64,000 nt of DNA, taken from positions 2,046,001 to 2,110,000 of the forward strand of contig NZ_JAMLFW010000001.1 in the NCBI RefSeq assembly GCF_024256385.1. The letters are read 5' to 3'. A model generated the notes under the pieces. That model saw nothing but the letters and a program-made list of their open reading frames with translations. It was not told the origin of the DNA and did not search any database. Position numbers and translations under genes: made by a program. Origin of the DNA: Anatilimnocola floriformis (lineage in GTDB: Bacteria; Planctomycetota; Planctomycetia; Pirellulales; Pirellulaceae). Shown here one piece after another: positions 34,115 through 42,661 of this stretch (position 1 is the first letter of the stretch; each line of letters opens with the position of its first letter).

Positions 34115-34693
34115 ATGCAAAGGCCGCCGACCAGCGCTTGGAAACCGACGAAAGCCCAGATTCAAGCTGCGGCCAACAAGCGCGTGCCGGATCTGATTGC
34201 CGAAAATCTGATCGTGCTATTTGCAGGCATTAACCCCGGACTTTATACCGCCGCGGTCGGTCGACATTTCGGCCGACCGGGCAATCGCTTTTGGCCCGCT
34301 CTCTACGGCGGCGGTTTTACGCCGCGACTCTTTTCGCCGTTTGAGAGCTCTCTGTTGCTCGATCTCAAGTTCGGCATTACCAATGTTGTGTCTCGCGCCA
34401 CGGCTCGCGCTGATGAACTGACGAACGAAGAACTTCGCGCCGGCGGCAAGCGACTGGCAGCGAAAGTCAAACGTTGGCGTCCCACGGTCATCGCTTTTGT
34501 CGGCATTGGTCCTTATCGGATTGTCTCTGGTAACACGCACGCCGGCGTCGGATTGCAAGCAGACACCTTCGGCGGCAGCCACGCTTGGGTTCTCCCGAAC
34601 CCCAGTGGCCTGAATGCTCATTATCAGCCCGCTGCCTTGGCGAAACTCTTCGGCGAACTCCATACCTATGCGATGGCAGAGCATGGCAATTGA
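34115..34693 (+). CDS. mug: mismatch-specific DNA glycosylase (Mug/TDG family)
   Basis: This 192-aa protein removes uracil or thymine paired with guanine during base excision repair. The two diagnostic loops are present: FAGINPGLYTAAVGRHF (active-site GINPG with the Asn) and LPNPSGLNAHY (mismatch recognition NPSGLN). FGRPGNRFWPALY is also typical. It has a purine-rich stretch (AAAGG) about 13 bases before the ATG. It stands alone between the signalling operon and the DUF1501 gene, transcribed divergently from the former. Confidence 0.92.
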   Translation: MQRPPTSAWKPTKAQIQAAANKRVPDLIAENLIVLFAGINPGLYTAAVGRHFGRPGNRFWPALYGGGFTPRLFSPFESSLLLDLKFGITNVVSRATARADELTNEELRAGGKRLAAKVKRWRPTVIAFVGIGPYRIVSGNTHAGVGLQADTFGGSHAWVLPNPSGLNAHYQPAALAKLFGELHTYAMAEHGN

Positions 34694-34782
34694 TTTTGTT
34701 GACCCCAGAACGTTGCCGATGATATAAACAGCAGCTGATTGGAGTTCGGGCGGCGATCCACTCTTCACTGAGGGAGTTGGCG

Positions 34783-36138
34783 ATGCTGACGGTGCGAGGA
34801 AAAACTCACCAATTCTGCGACGGTCTGTCGCGCCGCACGGTGCTCAAGATCGGCGGCCTGGCCATGGGTGGCTTGAGTCTGTCGCAACTGCTGCAAGCCG
34901 AAGGGGCGAGCAACAAGCCGCAGCGGCAAAAGGCGGTGATCATGATTTTCCTGGCGGGCGGGCCTCCGCATCAGGACATGGTCGATCTGAAGATGGATGC
35001 CCCCGCTGAGATTCGGGGCGAGTTCAAACCGATCGCCACGAAGGTTCCCGGCATTCAAATTTGCGAACACTTGCCCGGCCTCGCCGCGACGATGGATCGC
35101 TGGACGATCATTCGCTCGCTGGTTGGCTCCGAAGGTCGGCACGCGGCCTTTCAATGCAACACCGGTTGGCCGGTGCAGCAGCAACCGCCCGGCGGTTGGC
35201 CCTCGTTTGGTTCGATCGTGGCGAAGTTGAAAGGACCAAGCAATCCAGGCACTCCGCCGTTTGTGAATCTTTCGACCAAAACAAAAAACGGCGCTTGGGG
35301 CGATTCGGGGCAGGCCGGTTTCGTCGGCCAGGCGTATGGCCCGTTCACGCCCAATAAAGATGGCGGTGGTTTGTCGATCGGCACGGTTTCGACCGAGCAA
35401 CTCGCCGACCGCCGCGCGCTGGGGCAACAGCTCGATCGCTTCAAACGAACCGCCGACGCTACCGGCGCGATTGCCGGCCTCGATGCTTATCAGCAGCAGG
35501 CCTTCAGCATTCTCACTTCCGGCCAACTCGCCGATGCGCTCGATCTGTCGAAGGAAGATCCGAAGGTGCTCGATCGCTACGGCCGCGGCTCGCCCGAGAA
35601 CGCCGGCTATGGCGATGCGGGACCGCTGATGAACGAATATCTGCTGAGCGCGCGGCGGCTCGTCGAAGCGGGCGTGCGCGTGGTGACCCTCGCGTATGGC
35701 CGATGGGATTGGCACGGTCGACCGCACGGCACGACGTTCGACAATTCCCGCGATCACTTTCCGCAACTCGATCAAGGGCTGACCGCGCTCGTCGATGATT
35801 TGACCGAGCGCGGCATGATCGACGATGTGTCGATCGTCGTGTGGGGCGAATTCGGCCGCACACCGCGGATCAACAAGAACGGCGGCCGTGACCACTGGCC
35901 CAACGTCGGTTGCGCAATGCTCGCCGGCGGCGGCATGAAAACCGGCCAGGTCATCGGCGCGACCGATCGCCTCGGCGATCACGCGAGCGAACGGCCTGTT
36001 CATTTTCAGGACATCTTTGCCACGATGTATCACCGCCTGGGGATCGATATCAATCGCGCGACGGTCAACGATTTGAGCGGTAGGCCGCGGTATCTGGTCG
36101 ATCACACGCAGTATCAACCGCTGCGCGAAGTGATTTGA
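34783..36138 (+). CDS. DUF1501 protein with Tat-type signal
   Basis: This is a 451-aa protein starting at ATG 34783, preceded by GAGGGAG; a TTG two codons upstream is a weaker alternative. The N-terminus reads LSRRTVLKIGGLAMGG, a twin-arginine signal. The body has the DUF1501 (sulfatase-like fold) marks: AVIMIFLAGGPPHQDMVDLK, RSLVGSEGRHAAFQCNTGWP, VVWGEFGRTPRINKNGGRDH and the GRDHWP segment. In Planctomycetes this family normally follows a DUF1549/DUF1553 cytochrome gene; none is present here, and the gene is followed by a WD40 protein 169 bp downstream. Confidence 0.9.
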   Translation: MLTVRGKTHQFCDGLSRRTVLKIGGLAMGGLSLSQLLQAEGASNKPQRQKAVIMIFLAGGPPHQDMVDLKMDAPAEIRGEFKPIATKVPGIQICEHLPGLAATMDRWTIIRSLVGSEGRHAAFQCNTGWPVQQQPPGGWPSFGSIVAKLKGPSNPGTPPFVNLSTKTKNGAWGDSGQAGFVGQAYGPFTPNKDGGGLSIGTVSTEQLADRRALGQQLDRFKRTADATGAIAGLDAYQQQAFSILTSGQLADALDLSKEDPKVLDRYGRGSPENAGYGDAGPLMNEYLLSARRLVEAGVRVVTLAYGRWDWHGRPHGTTFDNSRDHFPQLDQGLTALVDDLTERGMIDDVSIVVWGEFGRTPRINKNGGRDHWPNVGCAMLAGGGMKTGQVIGATDRLGDHASERPVHFQDIFATMYHRLGIDINRATVNDLSGRPRYLVDHTQYQPLREVI

Positions 36139-36307
36139 ACGTTGCTTTTCGTTTCGCGAAGTCGTCGATTCGCTCCGCGATCGATGAATGGCCCCAGCGT
36201 CGCTGTGATTCGTTGCCTCGCGCTCCCACCAAGCCAACGATTTGCGCCCGCCGCAAGTCACCACGGTTCATCGACCGCGGAGCGTTCGACGCCTAGGAAA
36301 GCCGACC

Positions 36308-37189
36308 ATGAAACTCGAACTTCTCCACACGCTGAAGCATCCCAACTCCGTCTACGCGGTGGCGTATTCGCCCGATGGCAAGCAGTTGGCGACGGCGAGT
36401 CTCGATAACTCGCTCAAGCTGTGGGACGTCGCCACCGGCAAGGAACTCGCGCGACTCACCGGCAATGGCGACGGCGTGTGTGGCTGTGCATTCTCTGCCG
36501 ATGGCAAGAAGTTGTATTCGGCGAGCCTCGATCGCAGCGTGAAAGTGTGGGACGTCGCTGCGGCCGCCGCGGAAGCTACCTACACCGGCCATGGTGGTTA
36601 TATCGAGAGCTTCGGCATCTCGGCCGATCGCACCACGATCGCGACCGGCAGTCACGATAAATCGATTCGCGTGCTCACGGCGGAGAATGGCGCGCTCGTC
36701 GCGACGCTCAGCGGACACGCCGATGCGGTGTTCTCGGTCGCGCTGTCGAGCGATGGCAAGCAGTGCATTTCCGGCAGCAACGACGGCACGCTGCGGCTGT
36801 GGGATGTGGCCAAAGCTTCGAGCCGCACGTTGACCGGCAACGATGGCGTGCCGCAGGCGGTTTGTTTTTCGCCCGACAACAAAACGGTGATCTCTGGCGG
36901 CAACAGCGGACTCATCGAGTTCTGGAATTTTGCTTCCGGCGAACGTTTTCAAACTCTTGAGGGTCATGCGAGCCCCGTGAAGAGTCTGGCCATCGCGCGC
37001 GACGGCCAACTCCTCGTCAGCGGCGGTCACGACGCCACTGTGCGGCTGTGGGAACTGCCGAGCGGCAAACTTCTCGCAACGACCGAAGCCCACAAGAACA
37101 ACGTCTACGGCGTGGCGATTTCACCCAACGGCAAACAAGTGGCTTCGGCGAGCTTCGATCGCACGATCAAGATTTGGGCGATCGTCTAA
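36308..37189 (+). CDS. WD40 repeat beta-propeller protein
   Basis: This 293-aa protein starts at ATG 36308 (MKLELLHTLKHPNSVYAVAY). It consists almost wholly of seven WD40 repeats of about 40 residues, each with a pattern such as SPDGKQLATASLDNSLKLWD, so it should form one seven-bladed propeller. There is no signal peptide and no enzymatic domain, so it probably acts as a cytoplasmic scaffold. It follows DUF1501; planctomycete operons often combine these families with WD40 proteins. Confidence 0.92.
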   Translation: MKLELLHTLKHPNSVYAVAYSPDGKQLATASLDNSLKLWDVATGKELARLTGNGDGVCGCAFSADGKKLYSASLDRSVKVWDVAAAAAEATYTGHGGYIESFGISADRTTIATGSHDKSIRVLTAENGALVATLSGHADAVFSVALSSDGKQCISGSNDGTLRLWDVAKASSRTLTGNDGVPQAVCFSPDNKTVISGGNSGLIEFWNFASGERFQTLEGHASPVKSLAIARDGQLLVSGGHDATVRLWELPSGKLLATTEAHKNNVYGVAISPNGKQVASASFDRTIKIWAIV

Positions 37190-37213
37190 CGTTGAAATCG
37201 TTCTTCAAACGTA

Positions 37214-37296
37214 GGCCGGACCATTGGTCCGGCCAAGCCGCGGGTACCAAGCCCGTTCGTCTGCAAGAGCAACCCCAGACGGACCAATGGTCCGTC
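37214..37296. repeat. two GGACC-AT-GGTCC palindromes
   Basis: Two near-perfect inverted repeats lie after the WD40 gene. At 37214-37234 GGCCGGACC and GGTCCGGCC flank a 3-base centre; at 37278-37296 GACGGACC and GGTCCGTC flank AAT. A third member of the same type (GGACGGGCC/GGTCCGTCC) forms the terminator at 40977. They are a small interspersed hairpin family that may act as transcription ends. Confidence 0.7.
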
Positions 37297-37302
37297 CCAC
37301 GG

Positions 37303-37743
37303 TCAACGATGTCGCAAATGCGATCGTTGCTTCTGCGAAATTTGCAGGATCAACAATACGGTGACTAACAAGAACAGCAAAGCCATGATCACGAGGGCCG
37401 CGCGCCGATCGGGTGTGCAACTGCGGCACCAAGCAATTCCATTTAATTTCGATGGCCCAGTGTGCTCATCGCAACAGAACCGGCCGCAGTGAGGACAAGC
37501 CCGCGTGGCGATCCGATTGCATTCAAAACAGCGGTTCCCTTCGGTTTGTCGTGCGGCCGAGCGAGATTTGCGCGCTGGCCGATTGGCGTTTGGCTTGGGC
37601 TCCTCGGGGCCAATGTAAATCGGCGCATCCGTCAATTCGGTTACTGCCGCATCGGTCGAATTGACCGGACAGCCACAATGGGGACAGGCCGTCGCCCTCG
37701 TCGAAACTTCACGCTGGCAATCGGGGCAGGAAATGAGTGGCAA
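37303..37743 (-). CDS. double zinc-ribbon protein with C-terminal membrane segment
   Basis: This 146-aa protein starts with a zinc ribbon (CPDCQ...CPHCG, residues 6-24). A second cysteine cluster (CFECN, CPHCGRFCCDEHTG, WCRSC) covers about residues 72-108, and a hydrophobic helix (VIMALLFLLVTVLLILQI) ends the protein. It is probably a tail-anchored inner-membrane protein with the zinc domains in the cytoplasm. I do not recognise a specific family and give no function. Confidence 0.7.
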   Translation of the reverse strand: MPLISCPDCQREVSTRATACPHCGCPVNSTDAAVTELTDAPIYIGPEEPKPNANRPARKSRSAARQTEGNRCFECNRIATRACPHCGRFCCDEHTGPSKLNGIAWCRSCTPDRRAALVIMALLFLLVTVLLILQISQKQRSHLRHR

Positions 37744-37919
37744 GGGTTTACCTCAAGACAGTCGTCGAAAGCGGTCGAACGGCGCTCCGCAGAACCATAG
37801 TGTGCGCGGAAATTCCAACGATTTTCGAGCGACCTAATTTTGGATACACAACAACCGAGATGCGGCATCTCTTGCAGGAAGACATTGCACCGCTTTCTGG
37901 AAATCCTGATTTGAACAGA

Positions 37920-38615
37920 CTACTCTTTGTTGGTGTCGCCAGTTTCAGATCCCCGCTCCAAATACTCGGTCTCAAGGGCCCATCGAATATTCGTCATTAC
38001 CACATGATAGATATTAAATATGAATGACTTCAATTGAAGCAGCAAAAATAGAAAGAAGCCGACATACGATGACATGAGCAACGCGCCGAGTATCGTGCCA
38101 GGAAGAACCGGCAACGATACCCAGTTTGGCCATAACCAAGCGTCAAATAGCGGACCACACTGCTCGCGAAACGGAGTGCCTTTTTGCAGCAACACTAGAA
38201 CCAGAAGTGAAACTACGGAAAACACTAAATACTCAACGAATACCCGCATGAACACGAGAAAGTTGTACTTTAAATAAGATAGGCCGCACTCGTGATGCAA
38301 TTCTGCCATCCGACAAAAGAGCAGTCGATCAGATACCGACGCAAAGAAAGAGAACCCGGCCAATAGAAACCCAAGGAGTGAGATGCTGCTGGAAATGCCA
38401 ATCACAGAGATCGCCGATAGACTGTCAAGCAAGTCGGTGCATTTCACTGTCCATAAGCTTGCCACAAATGCCGATAGACCGCCCACGCAAGAAATCCAGA
38501 AGTTAAAGCGAGAAAATGGGATTTTCAACGAGTTGCGGTAAAGTGCGAAAAGCGTTTTCTCTTTCAGCAAATCCTTCAATATGGCAGCCTGCTCTGTGCT
38601 GAACTGCCTACTCAT
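37920..38615 (-). CDS. membrane protein of unknown function (AT-richer two-gene module)
   Basis: This 231-aa protein has a short soluble N-terminus and four to five hydrophobic segments (about residues 36-60, 68-94, 118-145, 165-200). Its ATG at 38615 overlaps the stop of the upstream gene by 8 bases (ATGAGTAG), so translation is coupled. Base composition is clearly more AT-rich than in the neighbours, which suggests transfer. I do not recognise the family. A small multi-pass protein coupled to a soluble partner is a common layout of bacterial defence or abortive-infection modules; that role is inference. Confidence 0.65.
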   Translation of the reverse strand: MSRQFSTEQAAILKDLLKEKTLFALYRNSLKIPFSRFNFWISCVGGLSAFVASLWTVKCTDLLDSLSAISVIGISSSISLLGFLLAGFSFFASVSDRLLFCRMAELHHECGLSYLKYNFLVFMRVFVEYLVFSVVSLLVLVLLQKGTPFREQCGPLFDAWLWPNWVSLPVLPGTILGALLMSSYVGFFLFLLLQLKSFIFNIYHVVMTNIRWALETEYLERGSETGDTNKE

Positions 38616-39618
38616 CGTTCTGTCCTTTCATATGTTCGTTATGAATCTCCGCGAGTTGCTGTTTCTTGTTGTCCGCAGCTTTGCCGACGGTGATAACTTC
38701 AGAGCCGAGCAATTCGAAATATTTGTCGATGGCCTGTTCGATGTTCTTTGACATCGCTTTCGTTTCCTTGGGAAGAAGGGCTTTGACTGAGAACTCGCTG
38801 TTTGTTCCAACAAGCTCGTCACCCTGGGCGTCAACCCCTCGCATTTCAACGAATGCATTGCCCTGTTTTGCCGCCTCCACATGCTCAAGGCAACCCTGTT
38901 TGTTTAGTCCGGCATTGTTTCTGTGTACGACGACCGTAGTTGTACTGCCAACTTCTTCTTTGCGTTTCCGCAGATTCTTGAAGAAGTCTTCGTTGTCAAG
39001 CTCGTTGTTTGTTGGGGCGAGTTGCACTTTTAAATTTTTCAAAATCTCAAATCGATCAACGAACGTTTTCAGCGACTCTCGTGAAACCAAAGGTATGACG
39101 CTAACTTCAGGAATGGGTATCTGAGCTTTAATAGCTCGCATTGAGATTGGCTTAAGTCCAGCTTCTGCCTGCGAATAGAGTGAATTGTGATAGTTCATGA
39201 CCGAGTTACGTAAGAGGAATTTGAACGTACTCGCAAATTGATTCATCGAAGGTGCATTCGGAACTTCTCTGACGTAAAGCAGGCGATGAGTGGATAGCAG
39301 CAAGATTGCGATCGAACTGGGCGCAGATTCCATGGAATCTTCGCTCTGTACAATCCCCTTGTTGGAATCAAAGATTTGATGCCTACGCAAGACGGTATTT
39401 TTTACGAAGCGGCAGGTAAGTGCCAACGTGTCAATATCACCAGGTTTTAGATAGCTAAACTTTTGACGGGTGAAGAAGTATGACGTATCCCGATAGCTTC
39501 GCGTTGTGTCCGCAAAGAACGCTGGGACTACAACTGGCGTAAGAAGGTCATTTAGGACCAACTTTTCTCCGAATTTGCAAAGCAGATTCCCGATTTCTAA
39601 TTCCAACTGCCGCGGCAT
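38608..39618 (-). CDS. soluble protein of unknown function (AT-richer two-gene module)
   Basis: This is 336 aa from ATG 39618 (MPRQLELEIGNLLCKFGEK). A GTG at 39705 would add 29 residues that look less protein-like. The N-terminal half is mixed alpha/beta, with a strand pair ILLLSTHRLLYVREVPNAPS; the C-terminal half has a helical, charged part (NELDNEDFFKNLRKRKEEVG) and a Lys-rich end. There is no signal peptide and no known catalytic motif. The stretch 39001-39060 has only 22 G/C in 60 bases, far from the local norm. It overlaps the membrane protein gene by 8 bases. I do not recognise the family. Confidence 0.65.
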   Translation of the reverse strand: MPRQLELEIGNLLCKFGEKLVLNDLLTPVVVPAFFADTTRSYRDTSYFFTRQKFSYLKPGDIDTLALTCRFVKNTVLRRHQIFDSNKGIVQSEDSMESAPSSIAILLLSTHRLLYVREVPNAPSMNQFASTFKFLLRNSVMNYHNSLYSQAEAGLKPISMRAIKAQIPIPEVSVIPLVSRESLKTFVDRFEILKNLKVQLAPTNNELDNEDFFKNLRKRKEEVGSTTTVVVHRNNAGLNKQGCLEHVEAAKQGNAFVEMRGVDAQGDELVGTNSEFSVKALLPKETKAMSKNIEQAIDKYFELLGSEVITVGKAADNKKQQLAEIHNEHMKGQNDE

Positions 39619-39945
39619 TTGTGGACTCTCGTTCGCAAATTGAATGCGAAAACAGCGTTCGCCGGATGCTCCGTAGTGGCCAAAACGACGAGTGGGCGAG
39701 GACACTCGGGCGCAGCCTTTGGGGGGAAGCTTACCACCCGACTAAGTTGATATCCAGCAGACCGCAATGTATTGAAGACGCCGCCAATCGAGCAGCGGGA
39801 AACTGCCCATGCGTCGATTTCATAAATGTGCGTTCGACATTTTCGCTGCGGCAAAACGCCAGTTGCGAACCTGCCACCGAGCCGCCACAATTGCAGTTCT
39901 TTCCCACCACCAACCTATTTGATTTGCTGACCAGGAGTTTGCTTT

Positions 39946-40944
39946 ATGCCGCGTCCGGTTACCCTCTTCACCGGCCAGTGGGCCGATTTGCCGCTCGAAA
40001 CGATGGCCCGTAAGACGAAGGATTTCGGCTACGACGGCATCGAGCTCGCCTGCTGGGGCGACCACTTCGAAGTCGACAAAGCCCTCAGCGACGACGGCTA
40101 CTGCAAGCGGAAGCGCGAGCTGCTCGACAACGTCGGTCTGCAATGCCACGCCATCAGTGCCCACCTCGTCGGCCAGGCCGTATGCGACATTATCGACGAG
40201 CGCCACAAGCTGATCCTGCCGCCCTATGTGTGGGGCGACGGCAAGCCGGACGGCGTGAACAAGCGGGCCATCGAAGAATTGAAAAACACCGCCCGCGCCG
40301 CGAAGAAATTCGGCGTGGAAGTGGTCAACGGTTTCACCGGCAGCAGCATCTGGCACCTGCTGTATTCGTTCCCGCCGGTGTCGGCCAAGATGATCGATGA
40401 CGGCTTCAAACTGTTCGCCGAACGGTTCAATCCGATTCTCGATGTCTTTGCCGAATGCGGCGTGAAGTTTGCGCTCGAAGTCCATCCGACCGAAATCGCG
40501 TTTGACATTTACACTGCCGAGCGGGCTCTCGAAGCGCTCGATCATCGTCCGGAGTTCGGCTTCAACTTTGACCCCAGCCACTTGCATTGGCAGGGCGTTG
40601 ATTCGGTCGAGTTCATTCGGGCGTTCCCCGACCGCATCTATCACATGCACGTGAAGGATGCGATCGTCACGCTCAACGGCCGCAGCGGCATTCTCGCGAG
40701 CCACATCAACTTCGGCGATCATCGTCGCGGTTGGGACTTCCGCAGCCCGGGCCGCGGCACGGTGAACTTCGAAGAGATCATTCGCGAACTGAACCGCGTC
40801 GGTTACCAAGGCCCGCTGAGCGTGGAATGGGAAGACAGCGGCATGGAACGCGAATTCGGCGCTAAGGAAGCGGCTGCCTTTGTTCGCCAAAAGGACTTCG
40901 CCCCGAGCGGCCGTGCGTTCGATGCGGCGTTTGAAAAAGCCTAG
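39946..40944 (+). CDS. sugar phosphate isomerase/epimerase (TIM barrel)
   Basis: This 332-aa protein belongs to the xylose-isomerase-like AP-endonuclease-2 fold. Likely metal ligands lie in [13 protein letters not shown] (Glu), [12 protein letters not shown] (Asp, His), HMHVKDA (His) and [10 protein letters not shown] (Glu). [14 protein letters not shown] near the start (here [14 protein letters not shown]) matches the family opening. It probably isomerises or epimerises a sugar or related hydroxy-compound; the substrate cannot be read from the sequence. An intrinsic terminator follows 32 bp after the stop. Confidence 0.9.
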   Translation: MPRPVTLFTGQWADLPLETMARKTKDFGYDGIELACWGDHFEVDKALSDDGYCKRKRELLDNVGLQCHAISAHLVGQAVCDIIDERHKLILPPYVWGDGKPDGVNKRAIEELKNTARAAKKFGVEVVNGFTGSSIWHLLYSFPPVSAKMIDDGFKLFAERFNPILDVFAECGVKFALEVHPTEIAFDIYTAERALEALDHRPEFGFNFDPSHLHWQGVDSVEFIRAFPDRIYHMHVKDAIVTLNGRSGILASHINFGDHRRGWDFRSPGRGTVNFEEIIRELNRVGYQGPLSVEWEDSGMEREFGAKEAAAFVRQKDFAPSGRAFDAAFEKA

Positions 40945-40976
40945 TCAGCTCAGACTGAGATCACAAATTCAGAGAA

Positions 40977-41004
40977 GGACGGGCCATTTGGTCCGTCCTT
41001 TTTT
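40977..41004 (+). terminator. intrinsic terminator after the isomerase gene
   Basis: GGACGGGCC and GGTCCGTCC form a 9-bp stem with one G-T pair and a four-base loop (ATTT), followed directly by six T. It is a classic Rho-independent terminator and belongs to the same palindrome family as 37214-37296. Confidence 0.85.
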
Positions 41005-41044
41005 CGTCAAAGAGCCACGCACGCAGTAAGTGGAACTCGACCTC

Positions 41045-42568
41045 CTAGAGCCCCGTCTTCTCGAGCGCCACCAACAGCCGATACCGCTCCACGATCTCTG
41101 GCGCAGCAACGAGCGGCAAGTTCTTTTCCAGCACGATTCCTTCCAGCACATTTAGCAAACGGCGGAACTTCACGCTGCGAATTTCCCGCTGGTCTCCTTC
41201 TTTGTCAGCCGTGGTCGCTTGCTGCCGTCGTTCGTCGAAGAGCTTCCAGCTGGGAAGTTGCTGCAGCTCGGCGAGCAGCGATTCTTGATTCTCTGCCTTG
41301 AGGAGCGACGACTCGGCCCACTTCTTCTCGTCGCCCAATTCTGGATACTTCTCGCTGACTTCCTTCAGCAGGTCGCGCCGTCCCGACGATTGGCGGCCGC
41401 GACCACGACTGGCCGCGCGACGGCGACTTTCGTCGTAGCCTCGCGTCACGGCAGAGACGTCGTCTTGTAACGATACGTCGAGCGTCTTCGCCAGTTGCGT
41501 GGCCATGTGCTTCGACATTTGTCCGCCGTGCATCAACAACGATTCGACCGAGCCAGTCATGGTGAATAGCTTCGGCGGCTCGGGGCCATCGCGCGTTTCA
41601 TCGGTTGCTTCTTCGGGAGTCAATCGGCTGTAAGTCCGCAAGAGAACTTCGGAGCTGCGGAGCGGAATGTCGATCGTCTCGCCCGCAACTACCATGTGAG
41701 CATACGCCTCGGCAAACGAGATCGATCCATTGCCATCAATGTCGCAACCTTTGATGGCCACGCCGTTGCGAGTCTTGCCGGCCATCGCGCCCCAGAAGTA
41801 GCTGCTGAACTCTTCGTCGTGCTCGACGTCGGGCCGGCAACCAGCGGCGGGCAAGTTGTGTTGCTGGGCAAAGAAGCCGACGCGCAGCTGCGGCGACAGG
41901 CCCTTTTTTTCATCCAAGCCGTTGAAAATCGTGTGGGCAAAACCGCCGCAGTAGCACTGGGCCATCACCATCACCACTGGCACGTCGGTGGGTAACTGAT
42001 CGAGCCAACCGGTAAATTCGCGAGCGGTGAACTTGCGGTTGTTCCAGCAATCGATGGTCGTATTGAAGCGGTCGTCCTTCGGTCCTTCGCTGCCGTGCGC
42101 GGTGACATAGACCAGCATGCGGTCGCCGGTGCGCATCGTTTTCGAGAGCACATCGAGTTGATTGCGCACGAGTTTGGGATCGAGCGCTCCGACCAGCGGT
42201 TGCACGCGGTGATTGCGATAGGTGACTTTCTCTTCGCTGTTGCGACGATGCAGCACGGCCAACAAGTCGGTGGCCGGCGCGATACTCTTCGTGGGCTTAT
42301 CGGCGAGCACTTGCAGATCGGCGCCGGGATCGTTGCCATCGGCGAACAGAATGTCGTGCCGCCGCGGGCCGCGATGTTTGTCGGTGAGCAGCTGTTGATA
42401 GAAGACGACGTTCGCTTCGAGCGAGGCCTGATTCCCTGCTTTGCTGTAGCCGCCGCCGATGGTCAGGAAGTAATCGGTCGCCGACGCAGTTTGGAAAGTG
42501 CCGGCCAGGAAAATCGCGATCACAGCGGCGAGGGGACTACTGCGAATTGAGCAGGCCTGGATTGCCAT
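41045..42568 (-). CDS. secreted caspase-like cysteine peptidase with EF-hand
   Basis: This 507-aa protein has a signal peptide (about residues 1-30, ending TASATDYF). The core matches clan CD peptidases (C13/C14-like): a strand then His in VYVTAHGSEG (about 158) and a strand then Cys in VMVMAQCYCGGF (about 205), separated by about 47 residues as in legumain and caspase folds. At about 275-287 there is a single EF-hand loop (DIDGNGSISFAEA), so calcium may regulate it. The C-terminal 150 residues are charged and helical. Which of the two Cys in QCYC is the nucleophile is uncertain; by analogy it is the first. Substrates are unknown. Confidence 0.8.
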   Translation of the reverse strand: MAIQACSIRSSPLAAVIAIFLAGTFQTASATDYFLTIGGGYSKAGNQASLEANVVFYQQLLTDKHRGPRRHDILFADGNDPGADLQVLADKPTKSIAPATDLLAVLHRRNSEEKVTYRNHRVQPLVGALDPKLVRNQLDVLSKTMRTGDRMLVYVTAHGSEGPKDDRFNTTIDCWNNRKFTAREFTGWLDQLPTDVPVVMVMAQCYCGGFAHTIFNGLDEKKGLSPQLRVGFFAQQHNLPAAGCRPDVEHDEEFSSYFWGAMAGKTRNGVAIKGCDIDGNGSISFAEAYAHMVVAGETIDIPLRSSEVLLRTYSRLTPEEATDETRDGPEPPKLFTMTGSVESLLMHGGQMSKHMATQLAKTLDVSLQDDVSAVTRGYDESRRRAASRGRGRQSSGRRDLLKEVSEKYPELGDEKKWAESSLLKAENQESLLAELQQLPSWKLFDERRQQATTADKEGDQREIRSVKFRRLLNVLEGIVLEKNLPLVAAPEIVERYRLLVALEKTGL

Positions 42569-42661
42569 GGTTTGCCGTTGGGAAGGTTATTGCGGGATGA
42601 ACTCGGATTCTACGTCGCATTTAACCAACGAAGCAACACTTCGTTTCTCTCGGCAGGTGGG

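Noticed and set aside
34765-36264. Open frame of about 499 codons antisense to DUF1501
   Set aside because: DUF1501 on the plus strand has clear family motifs; the antisense product is rich in Arg, His and Ala with no recognisable domain.
37920-39618. Naming the AT-rich pair as a Kiwa system
   Set aside because: The layout is similar (small membrane protein plus soluble protein), but I see no sequence feature of KwaA or the DUF4868 domain of KwaB.
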